From: Chloroflexota bacterium
GTDB taxonomy: Bacteria > Chloroflexota > Dehalococcoidia > JACQUO01
NCBI GenBank assembly: GCA_016210205.1
Contig: JACQUO010000033.1
Coordinates: 1 to 49,423, forward strand
Reading direction: 5' to 3'
DNA length: 49,423 bases
Shown here piece after piece: positions 7,255-14,560 of the stretch. The notes under the pieces were generated by a model that saw only the letters and a program-made list of their open reading frames with translations, made no database searches and was not told the DNA's origin. Within the stretch, counting starts at the first letter, position 1; each line of letters begins with the position of its first letter. A program made the position numbers and the translations under genes.

Positions 7255-9222
7255 ATGCCCCAGAAGAAGAGCATCGACCCGGCGGCCCTGCGGATGCTGG
7301 ACCTGGCCCAGGGCCAGAACATCCTCACCGCCTTCACCCGGGCCGACAGCACCAAGCCCTGTCCCATCGGGGCCGACGGCAACTGCTGCCGCAACTGCTG
7401 GATGGGCCCCTGCCGCTTTGTGGGCAAGACCAACAACGGAATTTGCGGCGCCACCCGGGAGACCATCCAGGCCCGCAACCTGGCCCGGGCCATCGCCGCG
7501 GGCAGCGCCTCCCACTCGGACCACGGGCGCGACCTGGCCCACCTGATGGCCGCCATCGGCAAGGGCGAGGCCCCCGACTACAAGATTAAGGATGAGGGCA
7601 AGCTCCGCATCGTGGCGGGCTACTTCGACATCAAGACGGAGGGCCGCACCAACGAGGAGATTGCCAAAGACCTGGGGGAGGCCGCCCTCAGGGACTTCGG
7701 CCGCCAGGATGGCGAGATTACCTACATCAAGCGCGCCACCCCCAAGCGCCAGGAGATGTGGCGCAAGCTGGGCCTGACCCCCAAGGGGGCCGACCGCGAG
7801 GTGGTGGAGGTATTCCACCGCACCCACATGGGCAACGACCAGGACCCCGAGGACATCCTGGACGCCGCCCTGCGCGCCTCCCTCACCGATGGCTGGTGCG
7901 GCTCCATGATTTCCACCGACTTCTCCGACATCATCTTCGGCACGCCCACCCCGGTATCGGCCAGCGCCAACCTGGGGGTGCTCAAGGAGGATGAGGTCAA
8001 CATCATCGTCCACGGCCATGAGCCCCAGGGGGCAGCCATGGTGCTGGAGGCCGCCAGCGACCCCGAGATGATTAAGTATGCCCAGTCCAAAGGGGCCAAG
8101 GGCATCAACCTCTCGGGCATCTGCTGCACCGCCAACGAGGTCCTCATGCGCCAGGGCATCCCCCTGGCGGGGAACTTCCTGCACCAGGAGTTGGCCATCC
8201 TCACGGGGGCGGTGGAGGCCTTCATTGTGGATGTGCAGTGCATCATGGAGGCTTTAGTCCCCCTGGCGGGCAAGTTCCACACCAAGATAATCACCACCTC
8301 GCCCAAGGGCAGGATTCCGGGGGCCACCCATATCCCCTTTAGCGAGCACGACGCCATGACGGTAGCCCGGCTCATCGTCAAGACGGCCATCGACAACTAC
8401 CCCAATCGGCCCAAGCAGGTGAACATTCCGGACACCTCCAACACCCTCATTGCCGGCTTCTCCCACGAATACCTCAACTACATGCAGGGGGGCATGTTCC
8501 GGCAGTCCTTCCGGCCCTTGAACGACAATGTGGCCAACGGGCGCATTCGGGGCGTGGCCGGGGTGGTGGGCTGCAACAACGCCACCATGACCCAGGACGA
8601 CTCCCACATCAACATCATCCGGGAGCTCATAAAGAACGATGTCCTGGTGCTCACCACGGGCTGCGGCGGGCACGCCTGCGGCAAGTTCGGCATGCTCTCG
8701 CCGGAGATGATGGAGAACGCCGGGCATGGCCTCAAGGAGGTCTGCCAGGCCATCGGCATCCCGCCGGTGCTGCACATGGGCTCCTGCGTGGACAACTCCC
8801 GCATCCTCACTGCAGCCACTCAGATGGCCACTGAGGGCGGCCTGGGGGAAGATATCAACGACCTGCCCGCGGTGGGCATCGCCCCGGAGTGGATGACGGA
8901 GAAGGCCCTGGCCATCGGCGCTTACTTCGTGGCCTCGGGGGCCTATGTCATCTTCGGCGGCCCCAACCCCGTGGCGGGGAGCGAGGCCATCCAGAAGCTC
9001 ATCAGTGCGGGGTGGGAGAAGAAGGTGGACGGGAAGCTGGAGTTCGTGGAGGGCTGGGAGAATATCGTGGCCAAGACCCTGGCCCACATCGACGCCAAGC
9101 GCAAGGCCCTGAAGTTGGTGGAGTGGGACCCCAACCGCTTCGCCCCCAGCGCCTCGTATGTCCCCGGCGAGATGTATCCCGCCGAGGCCTACGCCGCCGG
9201 CAAGCGCTCCGCCAAGGCCTAG
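7255..9222 (+). CDS. cooS: Ni-Fe carbon monoxide dehydrogenase catalytic subunit
   Basis: CooS oxidises CO to CO2 reversibly at a Ni-4Fe-4S C-cluster. The 655-residue length is usual. Cluster ligands are all visible: D-cluster C36 and C44; B-cluster C45, C48, C53 and C64; C-cluster His in HGHEP (H255) and cysteines in GICCTANE (290/291), DVQCIM (329), VVGCNNA (440), TTGCGGHACG (470) and MGSCVDN (511). Nothing points to loss of activity. The gene is monocistronic, with a consensus promoter and a downstream terminator. There is no cooC, cooF, hydrogenase or acetyl-CoA synthase gene nearby, so its electron acceptor cannot be told from context; ferredoxin is likely. Oxygen sensitivity of the family contrasts with the ACIII operon further on. 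Confidence 0.97.
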   Translation: MPQKKSIDPAALRMLDLAQGQNILTAFTRADSTKPCPIGADGNCCRNCWMGPCRFVGKTNNGICGATRETIQARNLARAIAAGSASHSDHGRDLAHLMAAIGKGEAPDYKIKDEGKLRIVAGYFDIKTEGRTNEEIAKDLGEAALRDFGRQDGEITYIKRATPKRQEMWRKLGLTPKGADREVVEVFHRTHMGNDQDPEDILDAALRASLTDGWCGSMISTDFSDIIFGTPTPVSASANLGVLKEDEVNIIVHGHEPQGAAMVLEAASDPEMIKYAQSKGAKGINLSGICCTANEVLMRQGIPLAGNFLHQELAILTGAVEAFIVDVQCIMEALVPLAGKFHTKIITTSPKGRIPGATHIPFSEHDAMTVARLIVKTAIDNYPNRPKQVNIPDTSNTLIAGFSHEYLNYMQGGMFRQSFRPLNDNVANGRIRGVAGVVGCNNATMTQDDSHINIIRELIKNDVLVLTTGCGGHACGKFGMLSPEMMENAGHGLKEVCQAIGIPPVLHMGSCVDNSRILTAATQMATEGGLGEDINDLPAVGIAPEWMTEKALAIGAYFVASGAYVIFGGPNPVAGSEAIQKLISAGWEKKVDGKLEFVEGWENIVAKTLAHIDAKRKALKLVEWDPNRFAPSASYVPGEMYPAEAYAAGKRSAKA

Positions 9223-9260
9223 CGCCGACACTTCAGCCGATACGCCCAGAAGATACGAAG

Positions 9261-9290
9261 GGAGGCCCGCCATCTGGCGGGCCTCCGCTC
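9261..9290 (+). terminator. Rho-independent terminator of cooS
   Basis: Perfect 11-bp stem GGAGGCCCGCC / GGCGGGCCTCC with an ATCT loop (9261-9286), then GCTCTTT. It lies 38 bases after the cooS stop codon. Confidence 0.85.
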
Positions 9291-9324
9291 TTTCCCCCGT
9301 TGCCGCCACTTTAGCTCTGTGCTA

Positions 9325-9530
9325 TCATGACCCCTAATCCCCTCGCGGGGTGTGGGGTCTCCTCCCCTGCCGGGACTAAGGTGCTCTCCCTCAGGTACTG
9401 GGACACGGGAGTCCAGAGGGCACAGCCCTTTGGCGGGGGTCTGGGGGTGTCCCCCAGACTATATTCTAATATTCCCCCCTTCTCCTGCAGGAGAAGGGGG
9501 CCAGGGGGATGAGGTATACGGCAGCGGGCA
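9325..9530. repeat. Intergenic GC-rich palindromic repeat (reverse orientation)
   Basis: Reads GGCGGGGGTCTGGGGGTGTC, then CCTTCTCCTGCAGGAGAAGG (perfect palindrome), then CCAGGGGGATGAGGTAT. This is the reverse complement of the order in most other copies. It separates the cooS terminator from gatC. Confidence 0.65.
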
Positions 9531-9582
9531 ACGCCGCTCCACTAGTATCCCAAGGCCGCTGCCACCACCAGGGAGACATAGC

Positions 9583-9870
9583 TTGACCATCAGCCGCCAG
9601 GAGGTGCTGCACATCGCCCGGCTGGCCCGCCTGGGCCTGGCCGAGGCCGAGGTAGAGCGCCTGCGGGAGCAGCTCTCCGCCATCCTGGAGCACTTCGCCG
9701 CCCTGGCCGCGGTGGACACCGAGGGCGTCCCCCCCACGGCCCAGTCCATCGAGCTTCAGTCCATCATGGCTCCGGATAAAGTTCAGCCCTCCCTCCCCCA
9801 GGACGACATCCTGGCCAACGCCCCCCGCCGCCAGGAGGACTGCTTTAGGGTCAAGGCGGTGCTGGAATGA
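9583..9870 (+). CDS. gatC: Asp/Glu-tRNA(Asn/Gln) amidotransferase subunit C
   Basis: GatC is the small scaffold subunit of the GatCAB amidotransferase, which converts misacylated Glu-tRNA(Gln) or Asp-tRNA(Asn) to the correct amide. The 95-residue protein has the family start ([18 protein letters not shown]) and C-terminal [17 protein letters not shown] chose TTG 9583 because GGGAG sits 7 bases upstream and the homologous part starts there; an upstream in-frame ATG would read through repeat sequence. The stop overlaps the gatA ATG by 4 bases, showing translational coupling. gatB is not in the window. Confidence 0.92.
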   Translation: MTISRQEVLHIARLARLGLAEAEVERLREQLSAILEHFAALAAVDTEGVPPTAQSIELQSIMAPDKVQPSLPQDDILANAPRRQEDCFRVKAVLE

Positions 9871-11330
9871 AGCCCCGCGAGCTGGTGGGCCTGACCGCCC
9901 ACCAGGCCGCCCGTCTCCTGGCGCGGCGAGAGGTCTCCGCCGTGGAGCTGACCCGGGCCGTCCTGGAGCGCATTGGAGCCGTGGACGGCAAGGTGCGCGC
10001 CTTCGTCACCGCCACCCCCGACCTGGCCCTGGAACAAGCCAGGCTGGCGGATGAGCGGCTCCAGGCGGGGGAGCGAGGGCCGCTGCTGGGGGTGCCCGCG
10101 GCCATCAAGGATGTGATTTGCACCAAGGGGGTGCGCACCACCTGCTCCTCCCGGATGCTGGAGGGTTTTGTGCCGCCCTATGACGCCCATGTCATGAACC
10201 GGCTCTACCAGGCGGGCCTGGTGATGGTGGGCAAGACCAACCTGGACGAGTTCGCCATGGGCTCCTCTACGGAGAACTCCGCCTTCTTCCCCACCCACAA
10301 CCCCTGGGATGTGACGCGGGTGCCCGGCGGCTCCAGCGGCGGCTCGGCGGCGGCGGTGGCCGCGGACGAATGCCTCTACGCCCTGGGCTCCGACACCGGC
10401 GGCTCCATTCGGCAGCCCGCGGGCTTCTGCAGCATCGTGGGCCTCAAGCCCACCTACGGCCGGGTGAGCCGCTACGGCCTGGTGGCCTTCGCCTCCTCCC
10501 TGGACCAAATTGGCCCCATGGCCAAAGATGTCACCGACTGCGCCCTGGTGCTGGGGGCCATATCCGGCCACGACCCCCGGGACTCTACCTCGGCGCCCAA
10601 CCCCGTGCCCGACTACACCCGGGCCCTGGTGCCCGACCTCCGGGGCCTGCGCCTGGGGGTGCCCCGGGAGTACTACGCCGAGGGGATGCAGCCGGAGGTG
10701 CGCCAGGCCATGGAGATGGCCCTGACCAAGCTCCAGGAGCTGGGGGCCACCATAGACCGGGAGGTGTCCCTGCCCAGCACGCCCCACGCCCTGGCGGTGT
10801 ATTACATCCTGGCCCCCTCCGAGGCCTCGGCTAATCTGGCCCGCTACGACGGGGTCAAATACGGCTTCTCCGCCCCTGGCGAGACCATGTGGGAGGCCAT
10901 GGAGCACACCAAGCAGTTCGGCTTCGGGCCGGAGGTGAAGCGGCGCATCATGCTGGGAACCTACGCCCTCTCGGCGGGCTACTACGACGCCTACTACCTC
11001 AAGGCCCAGAAGGTGCGCACCCTCATCAGGCGGGAGTTCGACCAGGTCTTCGAGCGCTGCGACGCCCTGGTCACCCCCACCTCGCCCACGGTGCCCTTCC
11101 GCCTGGGGGAGAAGGCGGAGAGCCCCCTCCAGATGTATCTCAGCGACATTTATACTATTCCCGTGAACATCGCCGGCCTGCCGGGGCTCACCGTGCCCGC
11201 GGGGTTCGTGGAGGGGCTGCCGGTGGGCCTGCAGCTCATAGGGAAGCCCTTCAGCGAGGAGACCCTGCTGCGGGTGGGCTACGCCTACGAGCAGGCCACG
11301 GCGTGGCATAAGCGCAAGCCAAGTCTTTGA
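9867..11330 (+). CDS. gatA: Asp/Glu-tRNA(Asn/Gln) amidotransferase subunit A
   Basis: GatA is the amidase subunit that releases ammonia from glutamine for tRNA-bound Glu/Asp amidation. The amidase-signature catalytic residues are in place: K81 (PAAIKDVIC), S156 ([10 protein letters not shown]) and S180 ([11 protein letters not shown]), matching the Ser-cisSer-Lys arrangement of characterised GatA. The 487-residue length is normal and the C-terminal [20 protein letters not shown] is family-typical. It follows gatC with a 4-base overlap. The Lrp-type regulator gene starts 22 bases after the stop. Confidence 0.97.
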   Translation: MKPRELVGLTAHQAARLLARREVSAVELTRAVLERIGAVDGKVRAFVTATPDLALEQARLADERLQAGERGPLLGVPAAIKDVICTKGVRTTCSSRMLEGFVPPYDAHVMNRLYQAGLVMVGKTNLDEFAMGSSTENSAFFPTHNPWDVTRVPGGSSGGSAAAVAADECLYALGSDTGGSIRQPAGFCSIVGLKPTYGRVSRYGLVAFASSLDQIGPMAKDVTDCALVLGAISGHDPRDSTSAPNPVPDYTRALVPDLRGLRLGVPREYYAEGMQPEVRQAMEMALTKLQELGATIDREVSLPSTPHALAVYYILAPSEASANLARYDGVKYGFSAPGETMWEAMEHTKQFGFGPEVKRRIMLGTYALSAGYYDAYYLKAQKVRTLIRREFDQVFERCDALVTPTSPTVPFRLGEKAESPLQMYLSDIYTIPVNIAGLPGLTVPAGFVEGLPVGLQLIGKPFSEETLLRVGYAYEQATAWHKRKPSL

Positions 11331-11352
11331 ATTTAACCTTGGGGGGTAAGCC

Positions 11353-11838
11353 ATGAGCAACCATGAAATCCTGAAAATCCTGGAGCAGGACGCCCGCACC
11401 ACCCCGGAGCGGCTCGCCACCATGACGGGGATGTCGGCGGCGGCGGCGGAGAGCGCCATCCGTGACGCCGAGGCCGAGGGCGCCATCGTCAAGTACAAGA
11501 CGGTGGTGAACTGGGAGAAGGCGGGAGTGCAGAAGGTGTGGGCCCTCATCGAGGTGAAAATCGCTCCCCAGCGGGACCGGGGCTTCGACGCCGTGGCGGA
11601 GCGCATCTACCGCTTCCCCGAGGCCCGCTCGGTGTATCTGGTCTCGGGCACCTACGACTTGGCGGTGCAGGTGGTGGGGGACACCATGCAGGAGGTAGCG
11701 ACCTTTGTGGCCAACAAGCTGGCGCCCATCGAGGGGGTGCAGGGCACCGTGACCCATTTTCTCCTGAAGCGCTTCAAGGAGGATGGGGACATCCTGGAGG
11801 GGCCGGCCCCCAGCCGCCGCCAGCCCTATGCGCTGTAG
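11353..11838 (+). CDS. Lrp/AsnC family transcriptional regulator
   Basis: A 161-residue Lrp/AsnC regulator. The N-terminal winged helix (about 3-60) reads NHEILKILEQDARTTPERLA. The C-terminal RAM ligand-binding domain (about 70-145) includes VYLVSGTYDLAVQVVG. Such proteins bind amino acids and control nearby amino-acid genes; the aminotransferase gene that starts 9 bases downstream is the likely partner (inference). A GGGGGG-rich ribosome-binding site lies before ATG 11353. Confidence 0.92.
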   Translation: MSNHEILKILEQDARTTPERLATMTGMSAAAAESAIRDAEAEGAIVKYKTVVNWEKAGVQKVWALIEVKIAPQRDRGFDAVAERIYRFPEARSVYLVSGTYDLAVQVVGDTMQEVATFVANKLAPIEGVQGTVTHFLLKRFKEDGDILEGPAPSRRQPYAL

Positions 11839-11847
11839 AGGACTGCC

Positions 11848-13056
11848 GTGCAGCAGCTAGCCCGCTGGCTGGGCCTAGGTGCTCGCCCGCCGCGGCGAGC
11901 CCTGGTCTCGCGGCGGGTGCAGGGCATTCCGCCCTCGGGCATCCGCAAGTTCTTCGACCTGCTCTCCACCATGGAGGGGGTCATCTCCCTGGGGGTGGGG
12001 GAGCCGGACTTCACCACCCCCTGGCACATCAGCGAGGCGGCCATCGCCGCCTTGGGTCAGGGCTACACCATGTACACCTCCAACTACGGCCTGCTGGAGC
12101 TGAGGCAGGAGGTGGCCCGCTACCTCAAGGAGCGTTACGGCCTGGCTTACGACCCCAAGACGGAAATCCTGATTACCACCGGCGTCAGCGAGGGTATCGA
12201 CCTGGCCATGCGGGCCATCTTGGACCCGGGGGACGAGGTGATGTGTCCCGAGCCGTCCTATGTCTCCTATATGCCCTGCGTGGCCCTGGCGGGGGGCGTC
12301 TTCGTGCCCATACCCACCCGGGAGGAGGACGATTTCCGGGTGCGGGCCAGTGCTCTGCAGGCTCGGGCCACCGCACGCACCAGGGCCATCATGATGGGCT
12401 ACCCCAACAACCCCACCGGCGCGGTCATGGGCCGGGGCGACCTCTTCGGCGTGGCCGAGGTGGCCGCCCGCCACAGCTTGCTGGTGGTCTCCGATGAGAT
12501 ATACGAGCGCCTGGTCTATGACGAGAAGCACACCTGCTTCGCCTCCCTGCCGGGGATGCAGGAACGCACCATCCTCCTGGGAGGGTTCTCCAAGTCCTAC
12601 GCTATGACGGGCTGGCGGGTGGGCTATGCCTGCGCCCGGGCCGAGATAATCGAGGCCATGATGAAGGTGCACCAGTACACCATGCTCTGCGCCCCCGTCA
12701 TGGCCCAGATGGCGGCCCTGGAGGCCCTGCGGACGGGTGATAAGGATGTGGAGGAGATGCGGGCCGACTACGACCGCCGCCGCCGGGTCATGGTGGCGGG
12801 CCTGCGAGAGATTGGCCTGCCGTGCTTCGAGCCCCGGGGGGCCTTCTACGCCTTCCCCTCCATCAAGGGGACGGGCCTCACCTCGGCGGAGTTCGCGGAG
12901 AAGCTGCTCTTCGAGGAGAAGGTGGCGGCGGTGCCCGGCTCCGCCTTCGGGGAGAGCGGGGAGGGCTACCTCCGCTGCTGCTACGCCACCTCGCTGGGGG
13001 AGATAGAGGAGGCCCTGGCGCGCATGGGCCGGTTCTTGCGGCGGCACAAACAGTAG
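11848..13056 (+). CDS. Class I/II PLP-dependent aminotransferase
   Basis: A fold-type I aminotransferase, 402 residues, of the aspartate/aromatic aminotransferase group often encoded next to Lrp regulators. Visible active-site elements are GYPNNPTGAV (N188, binds PLP), VVSDEIYE (D216, pairs with pyridine N), and GGFSKSYAMTGWRVGY with K249 forming the Schiff base. The substrate amino acid is not determined. The start is GTG 11848 with GAGG 7 bases upstream. A degraded copy of its last 16 codons is found 1 kb downstream (14063-14113). Confidence 0.94.
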   Translation: MQQLARWLGLGARPPRRALVSRRVQGIPPSGIRKFFDLLSTMEGVISLGVGEPDFTTPWHISEAAIAALGQGYTMYTSNYGLLELRQEVARYLKERYGLAYDPKTEILITTGVSEGIDLAMRAILDPGDEVMCPEPSYVSYMPCVALAGGVFVPIPTREEDDFRVRASALQARATARTRAIMMGYPNNPTGAVMGRGDLFGVAEVAARHSLLVVSDEIYERLVYDEKHTCFASLPGMQERTILLGGFSKSYAMTGWRVGYACARAEIIEAMMKVHQYTMLCAPVMAQMAALEALRTGDKDVEEMRADYDRRRRVMVAGLREIGLPCFEPRGAFYAFPSIKGTGLTSAEFAEKLLFEEKVAAVPGSAFGESGEGYLRCCYATSLGEIEEALARMGRFLRRHKQ

Positions 13057-13137
13057 TGATGGGCTGGCCTGGATAATGCCAGCACCGGTATTGTGGAGCG
13101 ACCTTAAGGGATTTCACAGAAGGAGGAGGAGGACAAC

Positions 13138-13566
13138 ATGACCACCAGACGGCGAAGTGAGCCCAGCCAGAAGCGCCCCAAAGAGAGCGTGGCCGAGAAG
13201 TATGTGAAGAACGTCATGGCCATGGTCAGAAAAGCTGCCCCACCCCCAAGGCTAATTGGCCCGAGACCATGCCAGTGTGGCAGCTTACACACACTCGCAG
13301 ACCCAGTCCCAGTCACCGTCTCTGTCAAACAATACGCAGGCTACAGAGAGGTTACCGTAGCGGCTCCAAGTGGCGCAGTGGTTTTAGTCCGAGATGTCGA
13401 TAGTTCTTCCAATAATGACACTGGAACTGTCGGAAGCAGTGGTAGCGTCACCCTCACTATTAGGAGGGGAGGGCCGACAGGAGGGCCGGGGCAGAACGCA
13501 CAAGTCCTCTATCATATCCAATGGACAGATGCAAATGGCACGCATGTCGTGCTCGGGGGCGCATGA
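13138..13566 (+). CDS. Unknown protein with basic N-terminus and beta-rich C-terminus
   Basis: I do not recognise this 142-residue protein. The first 40 residues are basic and proline-containing (MTTRRRSEPSQKRPKE). One CQCG motif occurs at about 45-48. From about 58 onward the sequence looks like a beta-sandwich-type domain (VPVTVSVKQYAGYREVTVAA) with a Ser/Gly-rich linker (VGSSGSVTLTIRRGGPTGG). No signal peptide or membrane helix is evident. A very strong site, AAGGAGGAGGACAAC, precedes ATG 13138, so expression is likely. It sits inside the strip bounded by the aminotransferase 3' end and its degraded duplicate. Confidence 0.65.
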   Translation: MTTRRRSEPSQKRPKESVAEKYVKNVMAMVRKAAPPPRLIGPRPCQCGSLHTLADPVPVTVSVKQYAGYREVTVAAPSGAVVLVRDVDSSSNNDTGTVGSSGSVTLTIRRGGPTGGPGQNAQVLYHIQWTDANGTHVVLGGA

Positions 13567-13748
13567 GCGCCCGGCTGATTTGAGCCCCTAAATCTATCAC
13601 GGCCAGGCAAAGGATGCCCCATCCCAAAGGCAACCTGGTCTCCCCACGGGGAGTTTCCTCAGGGTTGGAGTCGCCCGGCAGGATTGTGCGTAGGCGAGCA
13701 GTTGGGGGGTGATTTTCTTGAGTCTGCCCAGTTTCCTCCCAAAATATC

Positions 13749-13776
13749 TTGACAAGCCTAAGAAAAAGTGTAATAT
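13749..13776 (+). promoter_or_regulatory. Promoter of micropeptide cassette 1
   Basis: TTGACA (13749-13754), 16-base spacer, TAATAT (13771-13776). The context TCTTGACAAG...GTGTAAT...TCAAG.CAATGA is shared with the promoter of cassette 2, showing common ancestry. Confidence 0.75.
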
Positions 13777-13782
13777 GAATTT

Positions 13783-13904
13783 CAAGCAATGAGGCGATAT
13801 ACTCTGAACCTGAAACCAAAACCTGGGCAAAGCTACGACAGTAGTAGCTGCCAAATCAATATGGGATAAAGGCGGGGAAATGGGTTTCCCCGCCTTGCTT
13901 TTAG
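13783..13904 (+). ncRNA. Structured leader of micropeptide cassette 1
   Basis: Between the promoter and the ribosome-binding site is a leader of about 125 bases. It holds an imperfect stem (GGCAAAGCTAC / GTAGTAGCTGCC, about 13834-13860). A perfect 12-bp stem follows: AAGGCGGGGAAA / TTTCCCCGCCTT (13869-13880 and 13885-13896) with a TGGG loop, then TTGCTTTTAG. The last hairpin looks like a weak intrinsic terminator placed before the Shine-Dalgarno site, so attenuation or release of a short RNA is possible (inference). The hairpin is conserved in cassette 2 with a different loop. Confidence 0.45.
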
Positions 13905-13923
13905 AGAGGAGGTGATATCTACA

Positions 13924-13983
13924 ATGGCTAAACCCGGAAAGCCCGGCAGCAAACCCGCTGGCAAGCCCGGCCCCAAGAAGTAA
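13924..13983 (+). CDS. 19-residue Lys/Pro/Gly micropeptide (cassette 1)
   Basis: A tiny gene encoding MAKPGKPGSKPAGKPGPKK. Evidence that it is real: a perfect AGGAGGTGAT anti-16S site (13907-13916) 7 bases before ATG; a near-consensus promoter upstream; and a second copy at 14374 in which the coding and translation signals are preserved although the rest diverged. Differences between copies in the shared first ten codons are synonymous (AAA/AAG, CCC/CCT). The peptide is highly basic, with no membrane segment. No family is recognised; nucleic-acid or anionic-surface binding is only a guess. Confidence 0.65.
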   Translation: MAKPGKPGSKPAGKPGPKK

Positions 13984-14002
13984 GTAGCTCGGGTAAGTCC
14001 GT

Positions 14003-14050
14003 AGGGGGTGTAAGGAATTCCTTACACCCCCTGCGTTGCTCCCGAGCAAC
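14003..14050. terminator. Perfect 30-base palindrome plus second hairpin after cassette 1
   Basis: AGGGGGTGTAAGG, AATT, CCTTACACCCCCT form a 30-base perfect palindrome (14003-14032). GTTGCTC-CC-GAGCAAC (14035-14050) follows directly. The first is likely the transcription end of cassette 1, although no run of T follows, so another role cannot be excluded. Confidence 0.55.
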
Positions 14051-14062
14051 AAGGCCCGTACT

Positions 14063-14113
14063 GCCGAGATAGCGCAGGCCCTGGCGCGCAGGGAGCGTTT
14101 CCTGCGGCGGCAC
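14063..14113 (+). pseudogene. Degraded duplicate of the aminotransferase 3' end
   Basis: The stretch GAGATAGCGCAGGCCCTGGC and its continuation matches the end of the aminotransferase gene (13000-13047) at about 80% of positions over some 48 bases. In the same frame it reads AEIAQALARRERFLRRHAK against GEIEEALARMGRFLRRHKQ. It has no start or upstream part of the gene. It marks the left edge of a tandem duplication that also copied the micropeptide cassette. Confidence 0.65.
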
Positions 14114-14204
14114 GCCAAAGGTCGGAGGACAGCCTCATCATCGGAAGTGACTGACACCATTCTTGGCAGTCTCGGCAGGCTTCCCAATTTTACCCCCAAA
14201 GGTC

Positions 14205-14232
14205 TTGACAAGGAAGGAGGCCGGTGTATAAT
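14205..14232 (+). promoter_or_regulatory. Consensus promoter of micropeptide cassette 2
   Basis: TTGACA (14205-14210), 16-base spacer, TATAAT (14227-14232): both hexamers perfect. Confidence 0.85.
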
Positions 14233-14238
14233 TTTCTC

Positions 14239-14353
14239 AAGTCAATGAATAAGCGCTCGCTAGTCATGAAGCCTGAACCGAGTAGTAGTTGTAGTTGTCT
14301 ACAATCTAAAGGGACAATGGCGGGGAAATAGCGATTTCCCCGCCTTGCTTTTA
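14239..14353 (+). ncRNA. Structured leader of micropeptide cassette 2
   Basis: Holds TTGTAG-TTGT-CTACAA (about 14289-14304). An 11-bp stem GGCGGGGAAAT / ATTTCCCCGCC (14319-14329 and 14334-14344) with an AGCG loop follows, then TTGCTTTTAG. From TTTCCCCGCC to the fourth codon of the peptide the sequence is almost identical to cassette 1, while the leader further upstream is diverged. Confidence 0.45.
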
Positions 14354-14373
14354 GAGAGGAGGTGATATCTACA

Positions 14374-14427
14374 ATGGCTAAGCCTGGAAAGCCCGGCAGC
14401 AAGCCGCCCTCTGGACCAAAGCGGTAA
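14374..14427 (+). CDS. 17-residue Lys/Pro/Gly micropeptide (cassette 2)
   Basis: Encodes MAKPGKPGSKPPSGPKR. The first 11 residues equal those of the cassette 1 peptide and the tail differs in length and sequence. The same AGGAGGTGAT site lies 7 bases before the ATG. A perfect TTGACA/TATAAT promoter lies upstream and a strong terminator downstream, so this is a complete one-gene transcription unit. Confidence 0.65.
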   Translation: MAKPGKPGSKPPSGPKR

Positions 14428-14444
14428 TATAACTGGGTGCGGCC

Positions 14445-14494
14445 GTGGGGGTGGAAGGGGCAATCCTTCCACCCCTACATTTCGCTGCTTTTTG
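14445..14494 (+). terminator. Terminator of micropeptide cassette 2
   Basis: Stem GGGGTGGAAGG (14448-14458) / CCTTCCACCCC (14465-14475) with a six-base loop, extended by GTG/TAC pairing, followed by a T-rich ATTTCGCTGCTTTTT. Confidence 0.75.
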
Positions 14495-14560
14495 GGCCCT
14501 ATGGTTCAAAACTGAATAAAGAAGCAATTATGGCTCCAGCATCCTTAAGGGAGGCAAAAC

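Noticed and set aside
13816-13862. Possible cyclic-di-GMP-I riboswitch in the cassette 1 leader
   Set aside because: It has the word GGGCAAAGCTACG and a 3' GCTGCC, as in that class, but the first stem with its GNRA loop cannot be formed and cassette 2 does not keep these words. A covariance-model search would settle it.
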